NCBI GenBank assembly: GCA_964588665.1
Contig: CAZPQQ010000034.1
Location: 1 to 32,134, forward strand
Direction of reading: 5' to 3'
Source: UBA2160 sp964588665
GTDB lineage: Bacteria; Chloroflexota; Dehalococcoidia; Lucifugimonadales; UBA1123
Length of the DNA stretch: 32,134 nt
The position numbers and the translations under genes are program-made. This document shows positions 15,739 through 22,933 of this stretch, one piece after another. The notes below the pieces were generated by a model. It ran no database searches and had not been told where the DNA came from. It saw only the letters and a program-made list of their open reading frames with translations. The stretch's first letter is position 1. Every line of letters starts with the position of its first letter.

Positions 15739-16389
15739 ATGTACTTCGATCTTCACACACACTCCGTTTCGTCCGACGATTCCAGGGCTACCGTCGAACA
15801 GTACGTCAAGTGGGTAGGCGTCTTGCGACGCAAGGGATATCACATCGACGGTTTCGTCCTGACCGAGCATCGCAAATTCGATTTCGACCAGGACTATTCG
15901 GCCTTATCAACGGACAGCGACGTGGTCATTCTGAAGGGCTCCGAGCTCGACACCGACCACGGGCACTTCCTGGTATACGGTGTGACCGAAGATCTGACCG
16001 ACCGCGTGAACTTCTCGGACGTTCACATGGACGGCCTGGAACTTGTCGCTGCCGCCGCTGACACTGGCGCGGTCGCGATTCCGGCTCATCCGGGCAGGTT
16101 CGGGATTGGGCTGTGCGAATTCACTGAGAACGGCGAAGACTACAGCGTGTTGCATGCGGGCGAGCGTTTCAACGGCAGCAACCGTCCAGGCGAACAGGAA
16201 CGGGCCGAGGAGTTTTTGTCCGGCCTCAAACTGGCGGGCACCGGCGGCAGCGACGCCCATCTGGTCAGCGCAATCGGAAAGTGCATGACTCGCTTCGAAG
16301 GTTCAATCGCGACTGAAACCGATCTGGTTCGGGAGATCAAGGGCGGCGCGTTCGCTCCCGTTTGGCTGGACGATACACAACAGGGGTAA
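15739..16389 (+). CDS. PHP-domain metal-dependent hydrolase
   Basis: A 216-residue PHP-superfamily protein. The metal-site motifs appear in order: FDLHTHS (His6, His8), LTEHRKFD (His44), KGSELDTDHGHF (Glu69), AIPAHPGRFG and GTGGSDAH. The family includes histidinol phosphatases, polymerase-associated PHP domains and RNase AM/5'-3' phosphoesterases; the short length and GSDAH ending fit a stand-alone phosphoesterase. Start is uncertain: ATG 15739 gives the usual M-x-FDLHTHS beginning but has no clear Shine-Dalgarno, and an in-frame ATG at 15688 would add 17 residues. It is 2 bases upstream of the MaoC-like pair and likely in the same operon. Confidence 0.85.
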   Translation: MYFDLHTHSVSSDDSRATVEQYVKWVGVLRRKGYHIDGFVLTEHRKFDFDQDYSALSTDSDVVILKGSELDTDHGHFLVYGVTEDLTDRVNFSDVHMDGLELVAAAADTGAVAIPAHPGRFGIGLCEFTENGEDYSVLHAGERFNGSNRPGEQERAEEFLSGLKLAGTGGSDAHLVSAIGKCMTRFEGSIATETDLVREIKGGAFAPVWLDDTQQG

Positions 16390-16391
16390 AG

Positions 16392-16862
16392 ATGACCAAC
16401 GAAGATCCGGACCTGAAATACGATCGAAGCCTGTTGGGCGCCGAGCAAGACATGGGCTCGATCGAAGTGACGCACGAGATGATCGTGAGGTTCGCCCGAT
16501 CCACAGGTGAGGCCAATCCCATCTACTTGGACGACGAAGCCGGCAAGCAGTCGAAGTACGGGAGCATCATCGCTCCTCCGACATTCTGCAACACGTTCGT
16601 CAACGGCGGGACTCGACCCGACATCGGACTCAAGTTCGGAGACGTGAGCCTCTTCGCAGGGCAATCCATCGAAACTTTGGCGGTGGTCAGACCGAAGGAC
16701 TCGTTGCATGCCAGCACGAAGCTGAAAGAGGTCTACGCTAAGACAGGCAGGTCCGGCAAGATGGTCTTCGTTGTTTGGGAGACCAGTTTTACCAACCAGG
16801 ACGGAGGAACGGTCGCGTTGGTCGAAGAGTCCTTCGTAAGCAGAAAAAGGAATCCCCGTTGA
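16392..16862 (+). CDS. MaoC-like (FAS1-type N-terminal) dehydratase domain protein
   Basis: A 156-residue hot-dog-fold protein like the N-terminal dehydratase domain of FAS1-type MaoC proteins. FARSTGEANPIYLDDEAGKQSKYGSIIAPPTFCNTF is the diagnostic helix and loop. The hydratase signature D-x-NP-x-H is altered to E-x-NP-x-Y, common in this subfamily. The ATG at 16392 follows the PHP stop after 2 bases with AGGGG in front; an earlier in-frame start would overlap that gene. The stop overlaps the next gene (TTGA). Paired small hot-dog proteins of this type usually form a hydratase or dehydratase heterodimer acting on hydroxyacyl thioesters. Confidence 0.82.
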   Translation: MTNEDPDLKYDRSLLGAEQDMGSIEVTHEMIVRFARSTGEANPIYLDDEAGKQSKYGSIIAPPTFCNTFVNGGTRPDIGLKFGDVSLFAGQSIETLAVVRPKDSLHASTKLKEVYAKTGRSGKMVFVVWETSFTNQDGGTVALVEESFVSRKRNPR

Positions 16863-17299
16863 ACGACACTGAACTGTATTACGAAGACCTTGATCTAGGC
16901 GACGAAATTGGCCCGGTGCCTCGAGTGGTGACAGGCGAACAGGTGCTCGAGTTCGTCACCGTCTCTCGCGACGAGGTCGGCCCCAGCCGGTTCACGAGCG
17001 CGGAGGTCGCCAAGAGCGAAGGCCTCCCGAACCCTATCGTCCCGGGGGCGATGAACATAGCCATCGTGTCCCAGCTCATCACGGGCTGGTCGCCCACCGT
17101 CACGTTGCGGAAATTGGACTGCGTCTTCCGCGGGCTGGTTCCCCACAATAAGCCGCTCACGCTTAAGGGCCTGGTCACCGATAAAGACATCGTCGACGGC
17201 ACGCCCCGTCTGGAGTGCGACGTCACGCTGGAGAACGAAGAAGGCACGCCGCTGGTCATCGGCAAAGCCACCGTCATCGTTCCGATGCGAGGGGGCTAA
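16859..17299 (+). CDS. MaoC-like hot-dog domain protein, partner of preceding gene
   Basis: A 146-residue hot-dog protein with DLDLGDEIGPVPRVVT near the start and GLPNPIVPGAMNIAIVSQLITGW, the MaoC core helix. The catalytic D-x-N-x-H segment is not recognisable (RDEVGPSRFTSAEV), so it is likely a structural or substrate-shaping partner of the upstream gene. The start is taken as TTG 16859, which overlaps the previous TGA (TTGA); AAGG lies about 8 bases upstream. The enzyme pair would hydrate or dehydrate an acyl-CoA. The gene ends before a strong hairpin. Confidence 0.8.
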   Translation: MNDTELYYEDLDLGDEIGPVPRVVTGEQVLEFVTVSRDEVGPSRFTSAEVAKSEGLPNPIVPGAMNIAIVSQLITGWSPTVTLRKLDCVFRGLVPHNKPLTLKGLVTDKDIVDGTPRLECDVTLENEEGTPLVIGKATVIVPMRGG

Positions 17300-17325
17300 A
17301 GCCACTCAGTTTCTTCCGAACATCG

Positions 17326-17361
17326 CGGGACGGTCTCTGTACAAAGCCAGAGACCGTCCCG
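17326..17361. terminator. Convergent-gene hairpin, likely bidirectional terminator
   Basis: CGGGACGGTCTCTG (17326-17339) pairs perfectly with CAGAGACCGTCCCG (17348-17361): a 14-bp stem with an 8-base loop. It sits in the 75-base gap between the MaoC gene (plus) and the SDR gene (minus). Neither side has a strong T-run, so termination may need Rho or the stem may block read-through from both sides. Confidence 0.7.
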
Positions 17362-17374
17362 TATTGCGTTCTGG

Positions 17375-18187
17375 TCAGTGCTCCATGATCGTGCCGCCGT
17401 TGATGTTGATCGACTGGCCGTGGATCCAGGACGCCGCCTCGGTGCACAGGTATGCGACGAAGTTCCCGGTCTCCTCATCGGTGCCGTTGCGTCCGATAGG
17501 CGTGTTCGTCGCCATGTCCGACCAACGCTCCCCGCGGCCCAGATCGTCCATCCGATGTGTATCGACCGCGCCGGGGCAGACGCAGTTGACGTTGACGCCC
17601 ATCGGACCGAGCTCACGCGCCATGGACTGGGTCATACCGACCAGAGCGAAGTTCCCGGCGTTGTATGCCAGCGTGTTGGCGCTTCCGCGTTTCCCGGCGC
17701 TCGACGAGATGTTGACGATCTTGCCGCCGTGACCTTGGTCTTTGAGCGCCTGAACGAATGCCTTAGTGCATAGGAAACTGCCGGTGATCTTGATGTCCAC
17801 CACTCGCTGGAGGATGTCAGGGTCGAGATCGAGGATCGGCACCCGGTCGGCGCCTCGCGCGAAGGCCGCGTTGTTTATGAGAATGTCGACTCTGCCGAAC
17901 TCCTCGACAGTGCGGTCGATCATGTTCTGAACGTGCTCTCGATTGGTGATATCCACAATCAACGGGAGTGCGCGCCTCCCGTGCTCTCGAATCTGGTCGG
18001 CGACGCTCTCGACGTCGCGCCAGCCGATCGCCTTCTCGTCGTCCGGGAACGAGTCCGGGTTGCGTCCGGTCCCGGTGACGACGACATCGGCGCCCAACCG
18101 GGCAAACTCAACGGCGGCGGCTCGGCCGATGCCCCGGAGCCGGCCTGCGCCGGTGACGATGGCTACTTTTCCATCCAGTTCTGGCAT
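17375..18187 (-). CDS. SDR family protein with Lys-to-Asn change in the YxxxK motif
   Basis: A 270-residue SDR fold protein: TGAGRLRGIG for nucleotide binding (residues 12-21), NNAA at 105-108, ISSSAG with Ser162, and Tyr175. The motif reads YNAGN: the catalytic Lys is Asn179. The codon is AAC, two base changes away from either Lys codon via AAG/AAA third-position change only (AAC versus AAG or AAA), so a single substitution could cause it. NVNCVCPGAVDT and the C-terminal GQSININGG are normal. It may be a poor catalyst or a divergent SDR. GAGG is about 8 bases before the ATG. It ends a minus-strand run of hydrolase, GNAT and MFS genes. Confidence 0.85.
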   Translation of the reverse strand: MPELDGKVAIVTGAGRLRGIGRAAAVEFARLGADVVVTGTGRNPDSFPDDEKAIGWRDVESVADQIREHGRRALPLIVDITNREHVQNMIDRTVEEFGRVDILINNAAFARGADRVPILDLDPDILQRVVDIKITGSFLCTKAFVQALKDQGHGGKIVNISSSAGKRGSANTLAYNAGNFALVGMTQSMARELGPMGVNVNCVCPGAVDTHRMDDLGRGERWSDMATNTPIGRNGTDEETGNFVAYLCTEAASWIHGQSININGGTIMEH

Positions 18188-18337
18188 GTTCTCATCCTCT
18201 CAGTGTTGTATTGATGCGCGGCGTCCGGACCGACGACCTCACACGTCGAACACGAACAGGTCGTCGTGTACGGAGATTCCGGCGCGGGGATTGGCCCGAA
18301 GTATATCGCGCAAACCCGCGAGTGTAAACGAAGTGGG

Positions 18338-19012
18338 TTAAGCTCCGAGCTTGTCGACGAGCCAGCTGGCGAGCAGCTCCCGGAGTTCGTCTTTGCATTG
18401 CGTCAGGCCGTGGCCCGCGTCCGGGTACAGCTTCAACTCTTTTGGTTCGATGGCCCACTCATAAATCTGCTCGGAGCACCGAGGAGGCAGGCGGGTGTCT
18501 TCCTCGCCGTGGACCAGCAGCAGGGGCCGAGGCGAGACGTCGGCGGCTTTGGTCGCGCCCATGGTCTGGCTGGACAGGGCGACCACGGCTTTCACTCGCT
18601 CGCTGAACGGCGCGGCCGAGATGACGACAGCGCCTCCGAACGAGTGTCCGACGAGCGCGATTTCCGTGTGTCCGGTGCCCGCCAGGAACGAGACGCCGAC
18701 CAGTGTGTCGAGCACGGACTCGTGGAGAATACTGGGGTCGCGGTAGTTGATCCGAATCGAGGTCACGTCCGGCTTGAGTTGCTCGGCCAGGTCGCCGTAA
18801 ATGCCGTCGGCTGGACCGTCGAATCCCCCCCTCGCGCCCCAGACCCAGACGATGCCGCGGGTGGACGTTCCGGCCTGACCGTGATGCGCGATGGCCTGGA
18901 TGTCGCCGCGTGTCGTATGGATCATCAACCCGCTGCCCGCCTGTCCCTCGGGCGCCTGCCATGCGTCGATCTGTTCGATCTGAATTGAGAATTCGTCTTG
19001 TGATGAACTCAT
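18338..19012 (-). CDS. Alpha/beta hydrolase (dienelactone hydrolase-like)
   Basis: A 224-residue alpha/beta hydrolase. The nucleophile elbow GHSFGG gives Ser124, Asp172 lies in HGEEDTRLP, and His201 in PDAGHGL, so the triad is complete. The length and compact lid-less fold fit dienelactone hydrolase-like or small serine esterases. No signal peptide is present. The ATG at 19012 has no strong Shine-Dalgarno. It starts 43 bases after the GNAT gene, likely in the same transcript. The substrate is unknown. Confidence 0.85.
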   Translation of the reverse strand: MSSSQDEFSIQIEQIDAWQAPEGQAGSGLMIHTTRGDIQAIAHHGQAGTSTRGIVWVWGARGGFDGPADGIYGDLAEQLKPDVTSIRINYRDPSILHESVLDTLVGVSFLAGTGHTEIALVGHSFGGAVVISAAPFSERVKAVVALSSQTMGATKAADVSPRPLLLVHGEEDTRLPPRCSEQIYEWAIEPKELKLYPDAGHGLTQCKDELRELLASWLVDKLGA

Positions 19013-19055
19013 GGACTGTATCCCACCGATCCGCGCGTGCGCGAGGACGCGCCGC

Positions 19056-19568
19056 CTAGCAACTGGCTTCCTGAAATTCGGGTTGGTATTTCACTGTTCC
19101 GCAGACTCGGTCCAACGCACCCAGTTCGAGTTCCATGGCCATGAAGTGCTCAACTTCGCCGTACTCGTTTCCGAGTCCAAAATCGCTGGCACAGGAAAAA
19201 CCGAAGCGAGGGTAGTACCGGGCGCTGCCAAGCACGACCGCGATGTTGTATCCAGCTCGCCTGCATCGATCCAGCCCCAAGCGGACCAGTTTCGAGCCAA
19301 CCCATAGCGCCTTGAACTCAGGCGTCACCGCCAGCGGCGCGAGCCCGATGCCATCGAAGCCTTCGTGCGGCGGATCGATGGACACCTCGGAAAACATGAC
19401 ATGTCCCACCATGCGCCCGTTATCCACGGCGACAAGCGAGATCACAGCCTTGTTCGCGTCGCGCAGCATCTGTACAAGATTGGCTTCATCCTGACTGCCG
19501 AATGCCCGTTTGACGACATCCTCGATGTCGCTGGCATCTTCGGGTCGCTCGTCGCGAATTTCGATCAC
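19056..19568 (-). CDS. GNAT family N-acetyltransferase
   Basis: A 170-residue YhbS-like GNAT protein: IRDERPEDASDIEDVVKRAF at the start, LVAVDNGRMVGHVMFSEVSI in strands 2-4, and GLAPLAVTPEFKALWVGSKLVRLGL as motif A. The acetyl-CoA loop (normally Q/R-x2-G-x-G/A) is weakly kept as KALWVG. VVLGSARYYPRFGF is typical of this subgroup, and the later part (FMAMEL) matches its C-terminus. Start is a GTG (19566-19568) without a clear ribosome binding site. The acceptor is unknown. Confidence 0.85.
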   Translation of the reverse strand: MIEIRDERPEDASDIEDVVKRAFGSQDEANLVQMLRDANKAVISLVAVDNGRMVGHVMFSEVSIDPPHEGFDGIGLAPLAVTPEFKALWVGSKLVRLGLDRCRRAGYNIAVVLGSARYYPRFGFSCASDFGLGNEYGEVEHFMAMELELGALDRVCGTVKYQPEFQEASC

Positions 19569-19731
19569 GGACGATTCACGTCGATTCCGTTCAGGGCAGA
19601 GCGTTTCCGGTTGCCAGGGAACGTAAGTGACCTGCTTGGCTCCGTCTCTCTTGGCGCGTTCGTCAATTCCTGCGCCTTCCCGTTCCGGGCTTCGCTGCCT
19701 ATCGCGCGGGAGCTGAATCCCGGGCGCGGCG

Positions 19732-21102
19732 TCAGTCCGCCGTCTCCGAGCTCGGCGCCGCTCGTGGCGCGGCGCTCGGTTGCTGTTCGGCGTCGGCGTC
19801 GGTCGCGGCCTCCCAATCCGGGATCAGCATCACGTGGGTCGGCTCGAGAAATACGACGCTGACTGCTCCGACCAGGCTGGCGACGATCGAGATCGCGATG
19901 ACCAGGTCGTAGCTGTTCATCGTGTCGAAGATGACTCCGCCGATCCATCCGCCGAGGGCCATTCCAAGCCCAGCGCCGAGCATCTGAAAACCGTGAGCTA
20001 TCCCAACGGGGGCGTGGCCGAAGTACTTCCTGTTCAAGATCGGGAACGCGCCCGATTCGCCTCCATATCCGATGCCAAATATGACGGCGAACACGTAAAA
20101 CTGCCACAGATCGTGAGCCCAGTAGAGCGGAAGGACCGTAACGCCTTGGAGGATGTACGTGATCGTCATGGTTGTCTTCGTGCCGGCCCGTTCGCTGAGG
20201 ATGGGAACTATCAATCGAGTGCTCACGCTGACTGCAGACATCACGGTGAGCAAGCTCGCGGCAGCGACCAATGAAATCCCTGCGAACACTGCAATCGGAA
20301 TGATATACACGATGATAATTGCGTGCCCAACGCATCCCAAAAAATGTATCGAGCTGAGGTTCCAGTAAGCTTTGGTTTCTCGAATGTACCGTGCGAACAG
20401 TTTGATTCTTGTCTTGTCCACGTCCCGTTGTGTCGGGATGGCGTCCCCCGGTTGGGCGCCGTAAGGGACCAATCCCTTGTCTGACGGTTGGTCACGGAAA
20501 AATGCGATCAGGATCGCCATGATCACGCCGGACGCTGCGCCCGTAATCCAGAACGTGCTCTTCCAGCCAGTCTGCTCGATGAGCAATCCTAAAATCGGAG
20601 CGGCGAGAGCGGGGCCTACGCCCCAGGCCGCCATGAGGACGCCCATGCCGAGCCCCAGATGACGGCGGTACCATATCATCGCGGCTGGGATGAGCGGCAC
20701 CAGGAAGATGGCTTGAGCCACTCCCAGCAGGACGCCGAAGTACAGATAGAGTTGCCAGGGCTCGGTGATGGTGCCGGTCAGCGCCATCCCGATGACGAAC
20801 AGCACGCTGCCAGCCATCATTGCGCGCCGGGCGCCCACGCGGTCGCCGAACGAACCGGCCAGCGGAGACACCAGCGCCGTGACGATGCTGGCTAGCGCGT
20901 AAGCAAACGTGACCGTGCCCTGGCCCCACCCGTACGTCGCGGTTAGCGGGTCGATAAACACTCCGAACGCCATGCGGACGGAGGCGCCGACCATCTGCAT
21001 CACAGCGATGATGCTGACGATCACCCAGGCGTAGTGCCAGTAGAACGTGCGCGTCTGATAAGTGCCGGACAGTTCGGGGCCGGTCGTCGAGTCTAGCGAC
21101 AT
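19732..21102 (-). CDS. MFS transporter (oxalate/formate or monocarboxylate-type)
   Basis: A 456-residue major facilitator with about 12 membrane segments. Motif A is GSFGDRVGARRAMMAGS between segments 2 and 3. The N-terminus (FYWHYAWVIVSIIAVMQMVGASVRMAFGVFIDPL) and the central cytosolic loop (FRDQPSDKGLVPYGAQPGD) are like oxalate:formate antiporter/monocarboxylate porter relatives. It probably moves an organic acid across the inner membrane. The ATG at 21102 is chosen because the upstream extension is charged and non-conserved; the Shine-Dalgarno is weak. The C-terminal ~40 residues are Ala/Ser-rich and hydrophilic. A small membrane-protein frame lies 19 bases upstream. Confidence 0.88.
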   Translation of the reverse strand: MSLDSTTGPELSGTYQTRTFYWHYAWVIVSIIAVMQMVGASVRMAFGVFIDPLTATYGWGQGTVTFAYALASIVTALVSPLAGSFGDRVGARRAMMAGSVLFVIGMALTGTITEPWQLYLYFGVLLGVAQAIFLVPLIPAAMIWYRRHLGLGMGVLMAAWGVGPALAAPILGLLIEQTGWKSTFWITGAASGVIMAILIAFFRDQPSDKGLVPYGAQPGDAIPTQRDVDKTRIKLFARYIRETKAYWNLSSIHFLGCVGHAIIIVYIIPIAVFAGISLVAAASLLTVMSAVSVSTRLIVPILSERAGTKTTMTITYILQGVTVLPLYWAHDLWQFYVFAVIFGIGYGGESGAFPILNRKYFGHAPVGIAHGFQMLGAGLGMALGGWIGGVIFDTMNSYDLVIAISIVASLVGAVSVVFLEPTHVMLIPDWEAATDADAEQQPSAAPRAAPSSETAD

Positions 21103-21121
21103 GCTTGAGCTGCCGGGCCAG

Positions 21122-21430
21122 TCAATGGAGCGGACACAGGAACAATGCCGAGGACTCCCACAGCTCTTTTTCTGACTCCGCTTGCGGGACGGACGGACTG
21201 GATACATTCGTCCCGAGATAACCGTCGGGAGCCGCTCGATGAGCGCCCGTCGACGCGAAAGTCTGACTGCGAGCTTCGACGCGCGCGTCCGCCGCCCAGG
21301 CGGCGAAAAAGATCGCCAAGGCCGCGCTCACGAAGACGACGGCTGCAAACTGCACTGGTACGCCGAATATCCTCAACCCCGTCCCTCGAGTCGGACTTCC
21401 CAGTCGGTCTCCGACTGTCTCGTTATTCAA
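21122..21430 (-). CDS. Possible small single-pass membrane protein
   Basis: A 102-residue frame starting at TTG (21428-21430). It has one strong hydrophobic segment (VPVQFAAVVFVSAALAIFFAAWA, about residues 24-46) preceded by Arg residues, which fits a cytosolic-side N-terminus, and a hydrophilic tail. It ends 19 bases before the MFS gene on the same strand. No ribosome binding site or family was recognised, so the start and even the gene are uncertain. Confidence 0.38.
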   Translation of the reverse strand: MNNETVGDRLGSPTRGTGLRIFGVPVQFAAVVFVSAALAIFFAAWAADARVEARSQTFASTGAHRAAPDGYLGTNVSSPSVPQAESEKELWESSALFLCPLH

Positions 21431-21632
21431 GAGAATGATTTACGGTATCAATGCCAGAGTATCATTGCAAGCGATTTCGCCGCATCTGCCTCCGCGTGTA
21501 TGTTTTCGTGGTTTCAATGCCCGCGAATCGCCCGGACAGCGTCGTTGGCTCGGCCGGAGTCAGAGAAGGATACAAGTACCTAGCGTCGGAAACAGCCGTT
21601 AGGATAATCCGTTCGCCCCTTCGGAAATCTCA

Positions 21633-21695
21633 GGGCAGGCTCTGACCCTGTCGAAGGGCTTGCGGCCGGTGGTTCGACAAGCCCACCACGAACGG
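21633..21695. repeat. Two adjacent dispersed repeats of the TTCGACARGC type
   Basis: CCTGTCGAAGGG (21647-21658) and GGTTCGACAAGCCCACCACG (from 21671, to 21695 with AACGG) are opposite-facing copies of the core also seen at 14705, 21826 and 30695. They can pair partly with each other through TGTCGAA/TTCGACA. Confidence 0.75.
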
Positions 21696-21726
21696 AATGG
21701 TTAACGCCGATTACTGCAAGCAAGTA

Positions 21727-21901
21727 CTAGTGTCCTGACTCGCAAATTCGTTGCGTAAACCGCGCCGTGTGTTTCAGTGGGTTCCGGTTTTGTCGGGGTT
21801 CACGATGATCAAGTAGGCTCACACTTCCGTTCGCCCTGAGCCTGTCGAAGGGTCGTCGATCGCCCGTAATTGTTGAGCGAACTTCGGAGACAGGACACTA
21901 G
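21727..21901. mobile_element. MITE-like element with IS630-type ends
   Basis: The outer ends are CTAGTGTCCTG (21727-21737) and CAGGACACTAG (21891-21901). The inverted repeats extend to 21 bp (21730-21750 against 21878-21898) with 17 matches. TA dinucleotides stand at both junctions (21728-21729, 21899-21900) inside CTAG, the target site and TA duplication known for IS630/mariner-like elements. There is no transposase frame, so movement would need a full-length element elsewhere. The inside contains another copy of the dispersed CCTGTCGAAGG repeat (21826-21852). Confidence 0.7.
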
Positions 21902-22003
21902 GTGCTTTCAAGGAGGACAGCCCTGCAAGGCGATCGACCGTCTCGGCATATCGATTCGTTGCCAGGACCGTTGTCCGAGGCGCTGTGGTCACCGGATTTC
22001 GTC

Positions 22004-22477
22004 ATGCAAGCGATCGAGATCCTGCCTGTCTTGCGCCGCGACGGTCGCCTCTGGTCGATGAGCCCCGAGCATGCTGACTCGTTCATCGTTGCCTGGCCTG
22101 CGTCGGCGCGCCCAGAGGAAGTTGCGGAGAAGGCAATGGTCCAACTCGGCATGGACCCGGTCGTGCTGCACTCGACTTCGTGGCGCCACGCCAATCAGGA
22201 AGTGGTCCTGACCTACCTCGCTGTTGTCCCGCCCGAAGCAGAGCCGCCGCCTTCATGGCAAATACTGGAAGTGGGGCGATCGGAGCTTGCACGTGGAGAC
22301 GCGACCGCGCCGCCTACGTCAATCGGTGTGATGCAAGTTCAGGAACACCAATTGCGCCATCTGGCCTGGCTCCGCAAGGACGATCCGACGATCGCATCGC
22401 TCCTCGATGACTGGACCGACGCTCTCAGCGACTATGTCCCTGAACCGTTCCGAGCGCTCGGTGGCCCGCCCATATAA
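22004..22477 (+). CDS. Conserved hypothetical protein
   Basis: About 157 residues from ATG 22004. Recognisable blocks are LPVLRRDGRLWSMSPEHADSF, PVVLHSTSWRH, VLTYLAVVPP and HQLRHLAWLRKDDP, ending in YVPEPFRAL. I recall this as a soluble family of unknown function in Actinobacteria and Chloroflexota; no catalytic motif is evident. The frame stays open upstream to a GTG at 21902 that touches the MITE end. Within it, a perfect AGGAGG (21911-21916) lies 6 bases before an in-frame CTG (21923), so an earlier non-standard start is possible. The protein is well conserved only from about 22010 onward, judged by sequence character. Confidence 0.65.
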   Translation: MQAIEILPVLRRDGRLWSMSPEHADSFIVAWPASARPEEVAEKAMVQLGMDPVVLHSTSWRHANQEVVLTYLAVVPPEAEPPPSWQILEVGRSELARGDATAPPTSIGVMQVQEHQLRHLAWLRKDDPTIASLLDDWTDALSDYVPEPFRALGGPPI

Positions 22478-22933
22478 CGCAACCGCCGAGGATACGAGTT
22501 CTGGCGAGCCAGCAACCGATAGGGCAGGCGGGCGGGTGCACCGACCGTTTCCACTCTAGCCGTTGCTCAGGCGGCCGGTCGTCCGATGGTCTGCATACTC
22601 TCAAACAAACCCGCAATCTGGTCGAAAGTTCACATTGGACGGCCGCGGCGATACGTACGGGAGAGTCCCTCGTAAACCTGGTGATTGCGTCCGTCTCATC
22701 GTTTCAAAGTGTCTGGTGTTTGTGTATATGTTAACTGGAATGAATCCGCTGTGGACTTCACTGTCCAACGTCAATTGCAGCCGTACGTAAGATTGGCGGC
22801 GGATCATCGTAGGTCGGTCCCAGCCGTCTTGCGATCGCCGATCAAGGGGGCATCGCGTGAAGGAATGTCGTGACGACGATGCTACACGTTGGACTCAATA
22901 CTCAGCCGAAACCGGAACTCCGAGATCACATGC
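22478..22933. other. Intergenic stretch before the sensor kinase, no gene seen
   Basis: No convincing coding frame, RNA gene or repeat was recognised. GTACGTA-containing segments at about 22655 and 22781 are related but too short to interpret. The region presumably holds the kinase promoter. The kinase frame is open upstream to a TTG at 22889. Confidence 0.4.
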
